This document shows positions 1 through 9,028 of a stretch of 64,000 nt of DNA, piece by piece. Both the position numbers and the translations under genes were made by a program. Below the pieces are notes generated by a model. That model did no database searches. It was not told the DNA's origin and worked only from the letters and a program-made list of their open reading frames with translations. Every line of letters begins with the position of its first letter. Positions within the stretch are counted from its first letter, which is position 1. Source of the DNA: Neorhizobium sp. JUb45 (GTDB taxonomy: Bacteria > Pseudomonadota > Alphaproteobacteria > Rhizobiales > Rhizobiaceae); NCBI RefSeq assembly GCF_004343585.1, contig NZ_SLYW01000004.1, forward strand, positions 186,001 through 250,000, given 5' to 3'.

Positions 1-503
1 CGCCGGACGATGTGAAGTCGACCGAGGACGAAAATGCTCACCGGCAATTCGTGCTGACCTATGTGCAGCCGGGTTTGGCCGGGCTTATGGATGGATCGGT
101 CTCGACACTGGCGCCGATCTTTGCCGCCGCCTTTGCCACCGGCGATACATGGTCCACCTTCCTGATCGGCCTGTCGGCTTCGGTCGGTGCCGGCATTTCC
201 ATGGGTTTTACAGAAGCGGCGCATGACGATGGAAAGATTTCCGGGCGCGGTTCACCGCTCAAGCGTGGCCTTGCATCGGGCATCATGACGGCGATCGGCG
301 GCCTCGGTCATACGCTGCCATATCTCATCCCGGACTTCTGGACGGCAACTGCGATCGCCGCCATCGTTGTTTTCCTGGAGCTCTGGGCGATCGCCTTCAT
401 CCAGAACCGCTATATGGAAACGCCGTTTTTGCGTGCCGTGTTTCAGGTCGTGTTGGGTGGCTCGCTGGTTCTGGCGGCGGGCATTCTGATCGGGAGTGGG
501 TGA
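1..503 (+). CDS. mbfA: MbfA-type iron exporter (membrane-bound ferritin-like), C-terminal part
   Basis: The open frame enters from the left edge, so only the last ~166 residues are present. They form a VIT1/CCC1-like membrane domain with the motifs LTYVQPGLAGLMDGSVSTL and GISMGFTEAAHDDG, followed by three or four hydrophobic helices. In rhizobia this domain follows an N-terminal ferritin-like domain, and the whole protein (about 325 aa) exports iron across the inner membrane and protects against iron and peroxide stress. A GTG at position 12 is not the real start, because the reading frame stays open to the window edge. In relatives the gene is repressed by Irr; its promoter lies outside this window. 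Confidence 0.87.
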   Translation, partial: PDDVKSTEDENAHRQFVLTYVQPGLAGLMDGSVSTLAPIFAAAFATGDTWSTFLIGLSASVGAGISMGFTEAAHDDGKISGRGSPLKRGLASGIMTAIGGLGHTLPYLIPDFWTATAIAAIVVFLELWAIAFIQNRYMETPFLRAVFQVVLGGSLVLAAGILIGSG

Positions 504-510
504 GGCGCGG

Positions 511-550
511 TCGGGCGAAGCCCGAGCAATCGATCCAGTGGATCGATTGC
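511..550. repeat. Intergenic double-palindrome element
   Basis: Two hairpins sit back to back just after mbfA: TCGGGC-GAA-GCCCGA at 511-525, then GCAATCGATCC-AGT-GGATCGATTGC at 526-550. The second has an 11-bp perfect stem and no T tract, so it is not a classical terminator. Compact paired palindromes of this kind resemble the short mosaic repeats scattered between genes in Rhizobiaceae. Repeat status is an inference; only one copy is visible in the window. Confidence 0.5.
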
Positions 551-640
551 AGCGCCGAACGCCCTGAGCCAAAGCGAAGGGCCGGGATAGGGTGCATCAT
601 ATAAAATGTAAAGCCACACCTGTCAGTCGTCCATAACGAG

Positions 641-670
641 AGGCCCGCCGCGGATAACCGGGCGGGCCTT
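641..670. terminator. Intrinsic terminator between convergent genes
   Basis: A 9-bp stem (AGGCCCGCC at 641-649 with GGCGGGCCT at 661-669) lies between the 3' ends of mbfA and the minus-strand BTLCP gene. The T run is short on either strand, so it may act in both directions. Confidence 0.65.
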
Positions 671-695
671 GTTCGTCTCAACTGAGGTGCAGATT

Positions 696-1310
696 TTACC
701 GCAGTGCGCCAACCACCACATCGCGGCCGTCTTCGATTGTCACCCAGCGGCCGGTATCGAACGATGCCTGGCGCTTGAGGAACGTGTAGTCGGTGTCCGA
801 CCAGAGCTTTACGTCCGAGTTGAGGTTGTCGAGGATGAAGTCACCCTTGGATGTACGCACCGTCAGCACCGCATGGCCTTCGCCATCGGGCTTGCGCACC
901 ACGGTGATCAGCAGGTCGGAAAGGGCGAAGCCGCGCTCGGAAAGTTCCTTGCGCTTCTGCAGCGCATAGTCTTCGCAGTCGCCGGCATCGACCGGATATT
1001 CCCAATATTCCTCACGGCCATAAACCTGCATGTCGGTGCGGGCCATGATGCGGTCGTTGACGGAAGAATTGACGTCGTGAATGGCGTTCCAGCCGTAGTC
1101 GGTCACCTTGGGTGCGGGCGCCGGGCGGGTGCGGACCGTGCATTCGTCTTCATGACGCTGGCAGAATTCGTAATGACCGATAGGCTGTGACGTGACCGAA
1201 CCCGTAACCATGCTGGCCAGGGTTTTCGGAGCCGGAATGGCGGAAGTTGCCGATGCGAACGTGACCCCGAGGATCACGGCCAGAAACCGTACCTTCACTG
1301 CAAACGTCAT
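696..1310 (-). CDS. Bacterial transglutaminase-like cysteine protease (BTLCP)
   Basis: A 204-aa exported protein: a hydrophobic signal peptide (residues 1-23) precedes a transglutaminase-fold domain. The catalytic triad is readable as Cys112 (GDCEDYAL), His146 (GEGHAVL) and Asp161 (FILDNL). BTLCP proteins are periplasmic cysteine proteases; in some gammaproteobacteria (LapG) they cleave surface adhesins, but the rhizobial substrates are not established. I chose ATG 1310 because AAGGA lies six bases upstream; the frame can be read further to a TTG at 1325, which is less likely. A CtrA-like box lies just upstream (1330-1344). Confidence 0.88.
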   Translation of the reverse strand: MTFAVKVRFLAVILGVTFASATSAIPAPKTLASMVTGSVTSQPIGHYEFCQRHEDECTVRTRPAPAPKVTDYGWNAIHDVNSSVNDRIMARTDMQVYGREEYWEYPVDAGDCEDYALQKRKELSERGFALSDLLITVVRKPDGEGHAVLTVRTSKGDFILDNLNSDVKLWSDTDYTFLKRQASFDTGRWVTIEDGRDVVVGALR

Positions 1311-1329
1311 ATGCCCGTCCTTCAAATTC

Positions 1330-1344
1330 TTAACGAAAGGTTAA
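1330..1344. promoter_or_regulatory. CtrA-like binding box
   Basis: TTAA (1330-1333), seven bases, TTAA (1341-1344): the spacing matches the alphaproteobacterial CtrA consensus TTAA-N7-TTAA. It lies 20-34 bases upstream of the BTLCP start codon on the minus strand. Binding is inferred from the pattern only. Confidence 0.45.
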
Positions 1345-1442
1345 GAGCCTGACGGGCGCAGAGTCAATTATTACCAATCCGTAAACATGTAACTATCGGC
1401 GTTTATGGTTAAGATCGATGCATTTCAGTATCAGCTTATTTT

Positions 1443-2243
1443 TCAGCCCTCATTTATCATATTCGCCAATGTGGAGCGCAGCTTGTGCAGGTCCTGCGGG
1501 CGGGACAGGCGATGGTCGCCGTCGCGGATAAGGGTAAGGACGACGTCGTCGGCGGGCAGGAATTCGATGAGTTTCAAGACGTGCTGATAGGGCACGTCGG
1601 CATCCTTCATGCCCTGCAGGATGTGCACCGGGCAGCCGGTCTCTGTGATGCCGGTCAAAACGCGGTTTTTGGCACCGTCCTCCATGAGGGCACGGGTAAA
1701 GATGTTCGGCTCGGGGCTGTATTCGGAAAATTCCTCGAAATAGCCGCGTTCGGACAGCGACTGGCGTTCCTTGTCCGTCAGCGCCGGCTCGATCAGGTCA
1801 TGGGTGAAGTCCGGGGCAGGGGCTATCAGAACCAGGCCGTCGACCTTGGGGCCTTTGCCGCGGCGTGCCAGTTCCTGCACCATGCGCAATGCAATCCAGC
1901 CGCCCATCGAGGAGCCGACGAGGATGACGTGTTCTGGCGTGATGTGATCGACCACGGCAATCGATTCCTCCAGCCAGCGGGAAATCGTGCCGTCGTTGAA
2001 GTTGCCGCCGGATTGGCCATGGCCGGAATAATCCAGCCGCAGTGCAGCGATACCGTGTTCGGCGGCCACCGCATCCATTTCCATGGCCTTGGTACCGCTC
2101 ATGTCGGAACGATAGCCGCCAAGCCACACGAGGGTCGGAGCATCCGCGCGCGCAGCTGGCCGGTGCGCATAGGCGATCTCGCGGGCGCCGTCGTCTGCGC
2201 CGACCGTCAGGCGACCTGTCTGTTCCTGTGCCGTGGCGACCAT
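1443..2243 (-). CDS. Alpha/beta hydrolase
   Basis: A 266-aa cytosolic alpha/beta-fold hydrolase. The nucleophile elbow is GSSMGG with Ser112; the probable acid is Asp214 (QGMKDADVP) and the base His244 (RDGDHRLS). LRLDYSGHGQSGG around residue 75 is the typical oxyanion/cap region. The architecture resembles ABHD10-like thioesterases and serine esterases, but the substrate cannot be read from sequence. Start ATG at 2243 has AAGGAGCAA-type pairing just upstream. It stands alone between the BTLCP gene and the divergent infC. Confidence 0.85.
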   Translation of the reverse strand: MVATAQEQTGRLTVGADDGAREIAYAHRPAARADAPTLVWLGGYRSDMSGTKAMEMDAVAAEHGIAALRLDYSGHGQSGGNFNDGTISRWLEESIAVVDHITPEHVILVGSSMGGWIALRMVQELARRGKGPKVDGLVLIAPAPDFTHDLIEPALTDKERQSLSERGYFEEFSEYSPEPNIFTRALMEDGAKNRVLTGITETGCPVHILQGMKDADVPYQHVLKLIEFLPADDVVLTLIRDGDHRLSRPQDLHKLRSTLANMINEG

Positions 2244-2454
2244 TGCTTGCTCCTTGTATTATTCCTATCTGTATTGTGCGGCGCTTATAGCCGCGTCGCC
2301 ATAAAACATATAGATGACGTGCCAACGGCAGGTGATCTTTCCGGCGCAGTATGCTATTGACTTCGCCGCGTCGATGACGACATTGGCCCGCAATTGCAAA
2401 TGCGACGCTAATGCTCGCCACCGCAAACTTGAAAAAATTCAGGAGTACACGACC

Positions 2455-2991
2455 ATTCGCAGACCTTTCAAAGCCGATGCCCCCGTCAAGGAGGGCCCGC
2501 GCTCCAACCGGGAAATCCGTGTTCCCAGGGTCCAGCTTATCGATGCCGAAGGCCAGAATCTCGGTGACATCCCCACTGACCAGGCCCTCAAGATGGCCGA
2601 GGAAGCAGGGCTCGACCTCGTAGAGATCTCGCCCAACAACGACCCGCCGGTTTGCAAGATCCTTGATCTTGGCAAGCTGAAATACGCCAACCAGAAGAAG
2701 GCGGCGGAAGCGCGCAAGAAACAGAAGATCGTCGAGATCAAAGAAATCAAGATGCGCCCGAACATCGACACCCATGACTATGAGGTGAAGATGAAGGCAA
2801 TCCTGCGTTTCTTCGAAGACGGCGACAAGGTTCGTGTGACGCTGCGTTTCCGTGGTCGCGAAATGGCGCACCAGGAACTCGGCATGAAGCTGCTGCTTCA
2901 GGTCAAGGAAGAAACGGCGGAGATCGCCAAGGTGGAAGCCGAGCCCAAGCTCGAAGGCCGCCAGATGATGATGGTGCTGGCGCCCCGTTAA
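2455..2991 (+). CDS. infC: Translation initiation factor IF-3
   Basis: A 178-aa IF-3 with the N-terminal domain ([14 protein letters not shown]), a lysine-rich linker ([19 protein letters not shown]) and the C-terminal 30S-binding domain. The reading frame has no ATG/GTG at the family's usual start. The right length is obtained from the ATT at 2455, preceded by AGGAG at 2441-2445 (9-base spacing). IF-3 genes commonly use such non-canonical codons because IF-3 itself rejects them, which gives autoregulation. The frame extends upstream to an ATG at 2314, but that extension has no IF-3 similarity. An intrinsic terminator separates it from rpmI. Confidence 0.95.
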   Translation: MRRPFKADAPVKEGPRSNREIRVPRVQLIDAEGQNLGDIPTDQALKMAEEAGLDLVEISPNNDPPVCKILDLGKLKYANQKKAAEARKKQKIVEIKEIKMRPNIDTHDYEVKMKAILRFFEDGDKVRVTLRFRGREMAHQELGMKLLLQVKEETAEIAKVEAEPKLEGRQMMMVLAPR

Positions 2992-3041
2992 GGCGCCTCC
3001 ACTCCACTTTCGCCGAGACTGGCCGCTATCCGGCGCGCCAT

Positions 3042-3064
3042 AGCCCGCCAATGCGGGCTTTTCG
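3042..3064 (+). terminator. Terminator/attenuator between infC and rpmI
   Basis: AGCCCGC (3042-3048), a CAAT loop, GCGGGCT (3053-3059), then TTTT. Downstream, TTGCGC (3078-3083) and TATAAG (3102-3107) with an 18-base gap could form a separate weak promoter for rpmI-rplT. Confidence 0.65.
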
Positions 3065-3202
3065 GCAGTTTCACCCATTGCGCTTTTGATCGGACTATGG
3101 TTATAAGCGCGCGTCCGAACGGTCCGGCAGGGCATGCCGTGGCCGTTGTTAATGCTTGAACCAGCCTCGTCTGCTGGTTTGATACAAAACTGGAGTAGCA
3201 AA

Positions 3203-3406
3203 ATGCCCAAGATGAAGACGAAATCCGCTGCCAAGAAGCGGTTCAAGGTTACGGCGACCGGTAAGGTCGTTGCCGCCGCTGCTGGCAAGCGCCACGGCAT
3301 GATCAAGCGTTCCAACAAGTTCATCCGCGATGCTCGCGGCACGATGATCCTCGCTGAGCCGGATGGCAAGAAGGTTATCAAGAACTACCTGCCGAACGGT
3401 CTTTAA
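3203..3406 (+). CDS. rpmI: 50S ribosomal protein L35 (bL35)
   Basis: A 67-aa, strongly basic protein with the L35 pattern [15 protein letters not shown] at the start and [13 protein letters not shown] in the middle. The start ATG 3203 has TGGAG at 3191-3195. An upstream extension in the same frame (to 3134) is not ribosomal protein sequence. It lies 40 bp before rplT and probably shares its transcript. Confidence 0.97.
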   Translation: MPKMKTKSAAKKRFKVTATGKVVAAAAGKRHGMIKRSNKFIRDARGTMILAEPDGKKVIKNYLPNGL

Positions 3407-3446
3407 GACTAATCGACACCTGGAACAGTTTTAAGGAGATCATGAC

Positions 3447-3851
3447 ATGGCACGCGTAAAACGTGGCGTAACTTCCCGCGCCAAGCACACCAAGACACTC
3501 AAGGCAGCCAAGGGCTTCTACGGCCGCCGCAAGAATACGATCCGCGCCGCAAAGGCTGCTGTTGATCGTTCGCGTCAGTTCGCTACCCGCGACCGTAAGG
3601 TCAAGAAGCGTAATTTCCGCGCTCTGTGGATCCAGCGTATCAACGCTGCTGTCCGCGAATCCGGCCTGACCTACGGCCGCTTCATCGACGGCCTCAACAA
3701 GGCTGGCATCGAAGTTGACCGCAAGGTTCTGTCCGACATGGCTATCCATGAGCCGGAAGCATTCGGTGCTCTGGTTGCTGCCTCGAAGAAGGCTCTGGAC
3801 TACCTCAAGGACGCCGGCACCAAGAACGAATTTGAAAGCGCAGTTAAGTAA
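3447..3851 (+). CDS. rplT: 50S ribosomal protein L20 (bL20)
   Basis: A 134-aa basic protein with the L20 signatures [19 protein letters not shown] and [15 protein letters not shown]; it is an early 23S rRNA assembly protein. AAGGAG precedes the ATG at ideal spacing. It is followed by a strong intrinsic terminator at 3880-3908, which ends the ribosomal protein transcript. The sequence is as long as the family norm (about 117-135 aa), with the alanine/lysine-rich tail usual for alphaproteobacteria. Confidence 0.97.
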   Translation: MARVKRGVTSRAKHTKTLKAAKGFYGRRKNTIRAAKAAVDRSRQFATRDRKVKKRNFRALWIQRINAAVRESGLTYGRFIDGLNKAGIEVDRKVLSDMAIHEPEAFGALVAASKKALDYLKDAGTKNEFESAVK

Positions 3852-3879
3852 GCGCTGGACTTTTTCTGAACCAAAAAGA

Positions 3880-3908
3880 CCCGCGCGGCGTTGCTGCGCG
3901 GGTTTTTG
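3880..3908 (+). terminator. Intrinsic terminator after rplT
   Basis: CCCGCGC (3880-3886) pairs with GCGCGGG (3896-3902), followed by TTTTTG and more T-rich sequence. Confidence 0.9.
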
Positions 3909-3958
3909 TTTTTCCGGGCCATGGCCGGATTTGGACACAGGTGTTGAGGAGCGCCCAA

Positions 3959-4783
3959 GTGCCGGATGACGTCATTGATATGGGAAGCGAGCCGCAACTG
4001 CCCGTCGAAGACATTGCGCCGCTGCTGGCGGCGCTTGTATCGGATCGCGAGCGGGTGCAATCCATTTCGCTTTCCTGTGGTACGGTATGGATCAAACGCC
4101 ACGGCAATAAAGGGCGGCGCGCGGCTATTGCTTTGCAGACAGCACTTGCCCGGTTGTTTCGGCTCCCTTTCATGCGCCCGTCACCGGCTGAGACCGGAGA
4201 AGGCATGGTCGCGCGCGATTTGCGTCGCATGACCAGATTTGCCGACAGCAATATTCCGACTGCATCCATCCTCTATGCATCCGGCAGTGCCATCGTAATG
4301 AGTGATGTCGCGCCGACGGTGCAGGACAGGCTGTGGCATTTGCGAACCGGCAATCCGGCGGCGCATGATGATCTTCTGGTGTTCTGTTGTGCCGAGCTTG
4401 GCCGGCTGCATGCCTTGGGGCTATGCCATGGCAGGCCGTTTCCGCGCGACATGTTCGAGAAAGACCGGCGCATCGGTTACATCGATTTCGAGGAAGAGCC
4501 GGAGGTGGTGATGCCGCTCGCCACCGCGCAGGCGCGTGATCTCTGGTTGTTTTTCCTGCAGCTCAGCGACCGCGCGATCGAACGTTCGCAGGTGCAGGAT
4601 CGTGCCTATTCGGCCTGGGCTGCCACCGCGCCGCCGGCCGCAATTGCCGAACTGCGCGCCATGACGCGCTTCCTGGCGCGCTTTTTATGGCTTGCCCGGT
4701 TGATTGGCCGGATTCACATGGGTAGAGATTTGCGACAATTCATCTTGGCCACATCTTATCTGGCAACGATACATCAAGGCTGA
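3959..4783 (+). CDS. Kinase-like protein of unknown function (Kdo-kinase/BUD32-like fold)
   Basis: A 274-aa protein read from GTG 3959, which has AGGAG at 3946-3950; an in-frame GTG at 3941 lacks a good site. The order of motifs follows protein/sugar kinases: GTVWIKRHG (candidate ATP-binding Lys), a helix with [12 protein letters not shown], then [13 protein letters not shown] in the place of the catalytic HGD loop and [10 protein letters not shown] in the place of DFG. The catalytic loop Asp of HGD is replaced by Arg, so either a neighbouring Asp serves or it is a pseudokinase. The C-terminal ~60 residues are helical and arginine-rich. It sits between the rplT terminator and pheS, 22 bp before pheS, which suggests co-transcription with it. 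Function unknown. Confidence 0.72.
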   Translation: MPDDVIDMGSEPQLPVEDIAPLLAALVSDRERVQSISLSCGTVWIKRHGNKGRRAAIALQTALARLFRLPFMRPSPAETGEGMVARDLRRMTRFADSNIPTASILYASGSAIVMSDVAPTVQDRLWHLRTGNPAAHDDLLVFCCAELGRLHALGLCHGRPFPRDMFEKDRRIGYIDFEEEPEVVMPLATAQARDLWLFFLQLSDRAIERSQVQDRAYSAWAATAPPAAIAELRAMTRFLARFLWLARLIGRIHMGRDLRQFILATSYLATIHQG

Positions 4784-4805
4784 CACGGCCGAAAAGCAGG
4801 ACATC

Positions 4806-5888
4806 ATGACCGAACTCGAAACATTGAAGAGCGCGCTTCTGGCGGAGATCGCCGGTGCGGGCGATGAAGCGGCCATCGAAGCCGTGCGTGTGTCTGCGCT
4901 TGGCAAGAAGGGTTCGGTTTCCGAACTGCTGAAGACGCTCGGCTCGATGACGCCGGAAGAGCGCCAGAATCGCGGCGCCGCCATCAACGCGCTGAAGACC
5001 GAGATCACCGATGCGATCACCGAGCGCAAGACGCTGCTCAAGGACGCAGCGATCGATGCACGCCTGAAGGCGGAGACGCTGGATGTGTCACTGCCGGTGC
5101 GCTCCTCCCCGGCAGAGCGTGGCCGTATCCACCCGATCAGCCAGATCACCGACGAGATCACCGCCATCTTCGCCGACATGGGCTTCTCCATCGCCGAAGG
5201 GCCGGATGTCGAAACCGACTATTACAATTTCACCGCCCTGAATTTCCCCGAGGGTCATCCGGCCCGTGAAATGCACGACACCTTCTTCTTCCAGCCGGAC
5301 GAAAAGGGCGAGCGCAAGGTTTTGCGCACCCATACGTCGCCTGTGCAGGTGCGCACCATGGAAGCGCAGGAGCCGCCGATCCGCATCGTCATTCCCGGCA
5401 AGACCTATCGCCAGGATAGCGACGCCACGCATTCGCCGATGTTCCATCAGGTCGAAGGCCTCGTCATCGACAAGAAGGCGCATGTCGGCAACCTGCGCTG
5501 GGTTCTGGAAGAATTCTGCAAGACCTTCTTCGAGGTGGACAGCGTCGTCATGCGTTTCCGCCCGTCTTTCTTCCCGTTCACCGAGCCGTCCTTCGAAGTG
5601 GACATCCAGTGCGACCGTTCCGGCCCGATCGTGAAGTTCGGCGAGGGCACCGACTGGATGGAAATCCTCGGCTGCGGCATGGTTCATCCGAACGTGCTGC
5701 GCTCCGGTGGTCTCGATCCGGACGAGTATCAGGGTTTTGCCTGGGGCATGGGTCTCGATCGTATCGCCATGCTGAAATACGGCATGCCGGACCTGCGCGA
5801 CTTCTTCAACGCCGACGTGCGCTGGATGAACCATTACGGTTTCCGCCCGCTCGACATGCCGACCCTGTTCGGCGGCCTCAGCCAGTAA
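4806..5888 (+). CDS. pheS: Phenylalanyl-tRNA synthetase alpha subunit
   Basis: A 360-aa class II synthetase alpha chain. An N-terminal coiled-coil (tRNA binding, residues 1-100) precedes the catalytic core with [20 protein letters not shown]-like [10 protein letters not shown], the motif-2 loop [12 protein letters not shown] and motif-3 [14 protein letters not shown]. With PheT it forms the alpha2beta2 enzyme that charges tRNA-Phe. ATG 4806 is preceded by AGCAGGA; a longer frame from 4704 adds unrelated sequence. pheT follows after 30 bp. Confidence 0.97.
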   Translation: MTELETLKSALLAEIAGAGDEAAIEAVRVSALGKKGSVSELLKTLGSMTPEERQNRGAAINALKTEITDAITERKTLLKDAAIDARLKAETLDVSLPVRSSPAERGRIHPISQITDEITAIFADMGFSIAEGPDVETDYYNFTALNFPEGHPAREMHDTFFFQPDEKGERKVLRTHTSPVQVRTMEAQEPPIRIVIPGKTYRQDSDATHSPMFHQVEGLVIDKKAHVGNLRWVLEEFCKTFFEVDSVVMRFRPSFFPFTEPSFEVDIQCDRSGPIVKFGEGTDWMEILGCGMVHPNVLRSGGLDPDEYQGFAWGMGLDRIAMLKYGMPDLRDFFNADVRWMNHYGFRPLDMPTLFGGLSQ

Positions 5889-5918
5889 TTTGAGCGCGTA
5901 AGCGAAGGATCAAACACA

Positions 5919-8354
5919 ATGAAATTCACGCTTTCCTGGCTCAAGGATCATCTTGAGACCGACGCCACCCTCGATCAGATCTGCGAGCGCCTGACGGCGA
6001 TCGGTCTCGAAGTCGAGGATGTCGATGACAAGGCGGCCTACAAGCCCTTCGTCATCGCCAAGGTTCTGTCGGCGGAAAAACACCCTGAAGCCGACCGCCT
6101 CAAGGTTCTGTCGGTCGATGCCGGTCCTGACGTCAATGGCGGCAAGCCGCTGCAGATCGTCTGTGGCGCGCCGAATGCCCGCGCCGGTCTGGTCGGTGCG
6201 CTCGCGCGTCCGGGTGATTACGTTCCGGGCATCGATGTGACGCTGTCGGTCGGAAAAATCCGCGGTGTCGAAAGCCACGGTATGATGTGCTCGGAAAAAG
6301 AGCTCAACATGTCAGAAGACCATAACGGCATTATCGATCTGCCGCAGGATGCGCCGATCGGCACGTCTTTCGCGACCTATGCCGGTCTCGACGATCCGAT
6401 GATCGAGATCAACCTGACGCCGAACCGCCCGGACTGCACGTCGATCTACGGCATTGCCCGCGATCTCGCAGCCTCCGGTCTCGGCACGCTGAAAGTGCCG
6501 GCTGCCCCGGCGCTGAAGCTCGAAGGCGAAACTTCGGTCGGCCTCACCATCGATCTCGATGACGAAAAGCTCTGCCCCGGCTTCGGCCTGCGCCTCGTGC
6601 GCGGCGTCAAGAACGGCCCGAGCCCTGCCTGGATGCAAACTCGCCTGAAGGCCATCGGCCTTCGCCCGATCAACGCGCTGGTCGATATCACCAATTACAT
6701 GACCTTCGACCAGGGCCGCCCGATGCACGTCTTCGATGCTGCCAAGGTGAAGGGGAACCTCGTTGTCCGTCGCGCCAAGGAAGGCGAAACGGTGCTGGCG
6801 CTCGATACCCGCGAATACAAGCTTGGCCCCAACAACGTCGTCATCGCCGATGACAATGGCGTCGAATCGATCGGCGGCATCATGGGCGGCGAACATTCCG
6901 GCTGTGACGAAAACACCGTCGATGTGCTGATCGAATCGGCGCTGTGGGATCCGATCAACATCGCCAAGTCCGGCCGCACGCTCGGCATCATCACCGATGC
7001 GCGTTACCGCTTCGAGCGCGGCGTTGACCCGGAATACATGGTTCCCGGCCTCGACCGCACCACGCAGCTGGTTCTGGAACTATGCGGCGGCACACCGGCC
7101 AACGAAAAGATCGTCGGCTACAAGGGGTATGAGGCCAAGACGGTCGATTTCCCCTATTCCGAAGTCAAGCGCCTGACCGGCCTCGACATCTCCACGGACG
7201 AAAGCCGTGACATCCTTACCCGCCTCGGCTTCACGGTCGAAGGTTCGGGCGAGCGTGTATCGGTCAAAATTCCGTCCTGGCGTCCCGATGTCGATGGCAA
7301 GGCCGATCTTGTCGAAGAAGTCATGCGCATCCACGGCGTCGACCAGATCAAGCCGGAACCGCTGGAAAAGCTGTCCGCCATCAATGGCCGTATCCTGACC
7401 ACGCTGCAGGTGCGCACCCGCACCGCCAAGCGCGCGCTCGCCTCGCGCGGCATGCTGGAAGCCGTCACCTGGTCCTTCATTCCGGAAGCCCAGGCAAAGC
7501 TGTTCGGCGGCGGTTCTCCGTCGCTGAAGCTGGCCAACCCGATTGCGGCCGACATGTCGGACATGCGCCCGTCGCTTCTGCCGGGTCTGCTGACCGCTGC
7601 CCAGCGCAATGCCGACAAGGGTTTTGGCGATGTGGCGATCTTTGAGGTCTCTGGCACCTATGAGACCGACACGCCGGAAGGCCAGCGCCGTGTTGCCGGC
7701 GGCATCCGTCGTGGCACCGCCTCCATCAACGGCGCCGGTCGCATGTGGTCGAATGCGGTGAAGGGCGGCGGCAAGCCGGTCGACGTCTACGACGCCAAGG
7801 CCGATGCGCTTGCCGTGATCGAGGCCTGCGGTCTGCCGATGGCCAATGTCCAGATCGAGCAGGGTGGTCCCGCTTGGTACCATCCGGGCCGTTCCGGCAC
7901 GATCAAGATGGGTCCAAAGATCATTCTCGGCACGTTCGGCGAATTCCATCCGAAGACGCTGGATGCGCTCGATGTATCCGGTGCTCTGTGCGGTTTCGAG
8001 ATCTATCTCGATGCCATGGCCGAGCCGAAGAAAAAAGCGACCCGCACCAAGCCGGGCCTCGAGCTTTCGCCCTTCCAGGTGGTCAAGCGCGACTTTGCCT
8101 TCGTCGTCGGTTCGGAGATCGAAGCCGGTGCCATCATCAAGGCAGCGACCAGTGCCGATCGCAAGCTGATCACCGGCGTCAACGTATTTGACGTGTTTGC
8201 CGGTGCATCGCTGGGTGAGCACAAGAAGTCGGTTGCCATCGAAGTGTTGATCCAGCCGGTCGACAAGACCTTGACGGACGAGGATTTCGACGCGCTGACG
8301 AAGAAGATCGTCGCCAATGTCGAAAAGACCACCGGCGGCATTTTGCGCGCCTGA
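5919..8354 (+). CDS. pheT: Phenylalanyl-tRNA synthetase beta subunit
   Basis: An 811-aa beta chain with the full bacterial domain order: N-terminal B1 region ([14 protein letters not shown]), EMAP/OB-fold tRNA-binding region (~40-150), B3/B4 editing region (~210-380, including [17 protein letters not shown]), B5 domain (~400-470), core-like region, and C-terminal anticodon-binding FDX-ACB domain ([14 protein letters not shown], residue ~710 on). Start ATG 5919 has AAGGA upstream. The length agrees with the family (about 790-810 aa). A strong terminator follows at 8381. Confidence 0.97.
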   Translation: MKFTLSWLKDHLETDATLDQICERLTAIGLEVEDVDDKAAYKPFVIAKVLSAEKHPEADRLKVLSVDAGPDVNGGKPLQIVCGAPNARAGLVGALARPGDYVPGIDVTLSVGKIRGVESHGMMCSEKELNMSEDHNGIIDLPQDAPIGTSFATYAGLDDPMIEINLTPNRPDCTSIYGIARDLAASGLGTLKVPAAPALKLEGETSVGLTIDLDDEKLCPGFGLRLVRGVKNGPSPAWMQTRLKAIGLRPINALVDITNYMTFDQGRPMHVFDAAKVKGNLVVRRAKEGETVLALDTREYKLGPNNVVIADDNGVESIGGIMGGEHSGCDENTVDVLIESALWDPINIAKSGRTLGIITDARYRFERGVDPEYMVPGLDRTTQLVLELCGGTPANEKIVGYKGYEAKTVDFPYSEVKRLTGLDISTDESRDILTRLGFTVEGSGERVSVKIPSWRPDVDGKADLVEEVMRIHGVDQIKPEPLEKLSAINGRILTTLQVRTRTAKRALASRGMLEAVTWSFIPEAQAKLFGGGSPSLKLANPIAADMSDMRPSLLPGLLTAAQRNADKGFGDVAIFEVSGTYETDTPEGQRRVAGGIRRGTASINGAGRMWSNAVKGGGKPVDVYDAKADALAVIEACGLPMANVQIEQGGPAWYHPGRSGTIKMGPKIILGTFGEFHPKTLDALDVSGALCGFEIYLDAMAEPKKKATRTKPGLELSPFQVVKRDFAFVVGSEIEAGAIIKAATSADRKLITGVNVFDVFAGASLGEHKKSVAIEVLIQPVDKTLTDEDFDALTKKIVANVEKTTGGILRA

Positions 8355-8380
8355 TCGCGCAACTTGTGATCCAATGAAGA

Positions 8381-8411
8381 AAGCCCGCCGTTGATGAAAC
8401 GGCGGGCTTTG
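8381..8411 (+). terminator. Intrinsic terminator after pheT
   Basis: AAGCCCGCCGTT (8381-8392) pairs with AACGGCGGGCTT (8398-8409) around a five-base loop; TTT follows. On the minus strand AA-rich sequence gives a T tract too, so it may also serve the convergent J-domain gene. Confidence 0.9.
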
Positions 8412-8446
8412 CTGTTTGATCGTAATTGAAGCCGGATCGCCAGCCG

Positions 8447-9028
8447 TTATTCGGCCGCGTTCTGAACGACCTCCACCATTTCGTAGGAATACCCCTCAAG
8501 CATCGTATAGGCGCGCTCGATCGCTTCGATCTGCGCTTCCGACTTGGTGATGGCTTCACCGATCGTATCGGTGCGGGCGCGGAACATGCGGCCGAGAATG
8601 TCGGCTTCCGGACGGCGGCCGATGCGGTCCAGGTGGTTGCGGATGCGGCCGCGGTGGCGTTCCATTTCGAGGATGTGAAAACGGGCGCTGACGATCTGGT
8701 CGGTCAGCTTGCGGCGCATGGCGGCAACCGGATCGAAACTGCCCGGCTCGCGGTCGTCGAGAATGAGTTCGTTCATCAGTGTTTCGAGAACGAGAACGCT
8801 CTCAAGGTCCTTGGTGTCGGCCAGGGCCGGATCGTAACCGGTGTCGTCATAAACCTTGCGGCGGACCGGATCGATCAGCAATTCGTAGGAATTCGTCAAT
8901 TTGCTGAATGTCTCCACATCGCCACCTGCATCCGGATGTGAGGTCTTGGCCTGTTTGCGGTAAGCGCCCTTGATCGCGGCGCCGTCGGCATCACGGGTAA
9001 CTCCAAGAATGTCGTAAGGGTCGATCAT
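8447..9028 (-). CDS. J-domain (DnaJ-like) protein
   Basis: A 193-aa protein with an N-terminal J domain: MIDPYDILGVTRDAD, the HPD tripeptide at 31-33 and YELLIDPVRRKVYDDTGYD. It lacks the Gly/Phe region and zinc fingers of DnaJ, so it is a type III J protein that would stimulate a DnaK ATPase for a special client. The remaining ~120 residues are charged and helical (RRKLTDQIVSARFHILEMER), probably a coiled coil for client contact. The start ATG is clear at 9028. Convergent with pheT and preceded by a 523-bp non-coding stretch. Confidence 0.85.
   Translation of the reverse strand: MIDPYDILGVTRDADGAAIKGAYRKQAKTSHPDAGGDVETFSKLTNSYELLIDPVRRKVYDDTGYDPALADTKDLESVLVLETLMNELILDDREPGSFDPVAAMRRKLTDQIVSARFHILEMERHRGRIRNHLDRIGRRPEADILGRMFRARTDTIGEAITKSEAQIEAIERAYTMLEGYSYEMVEVVQNAAE

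Noticed and set aside
1798-3381. 527-codon minus-strand frame across infC and rpmI
   Set aside because: It covers three genuine genes in other frames and has low-complexity composition without any domain.
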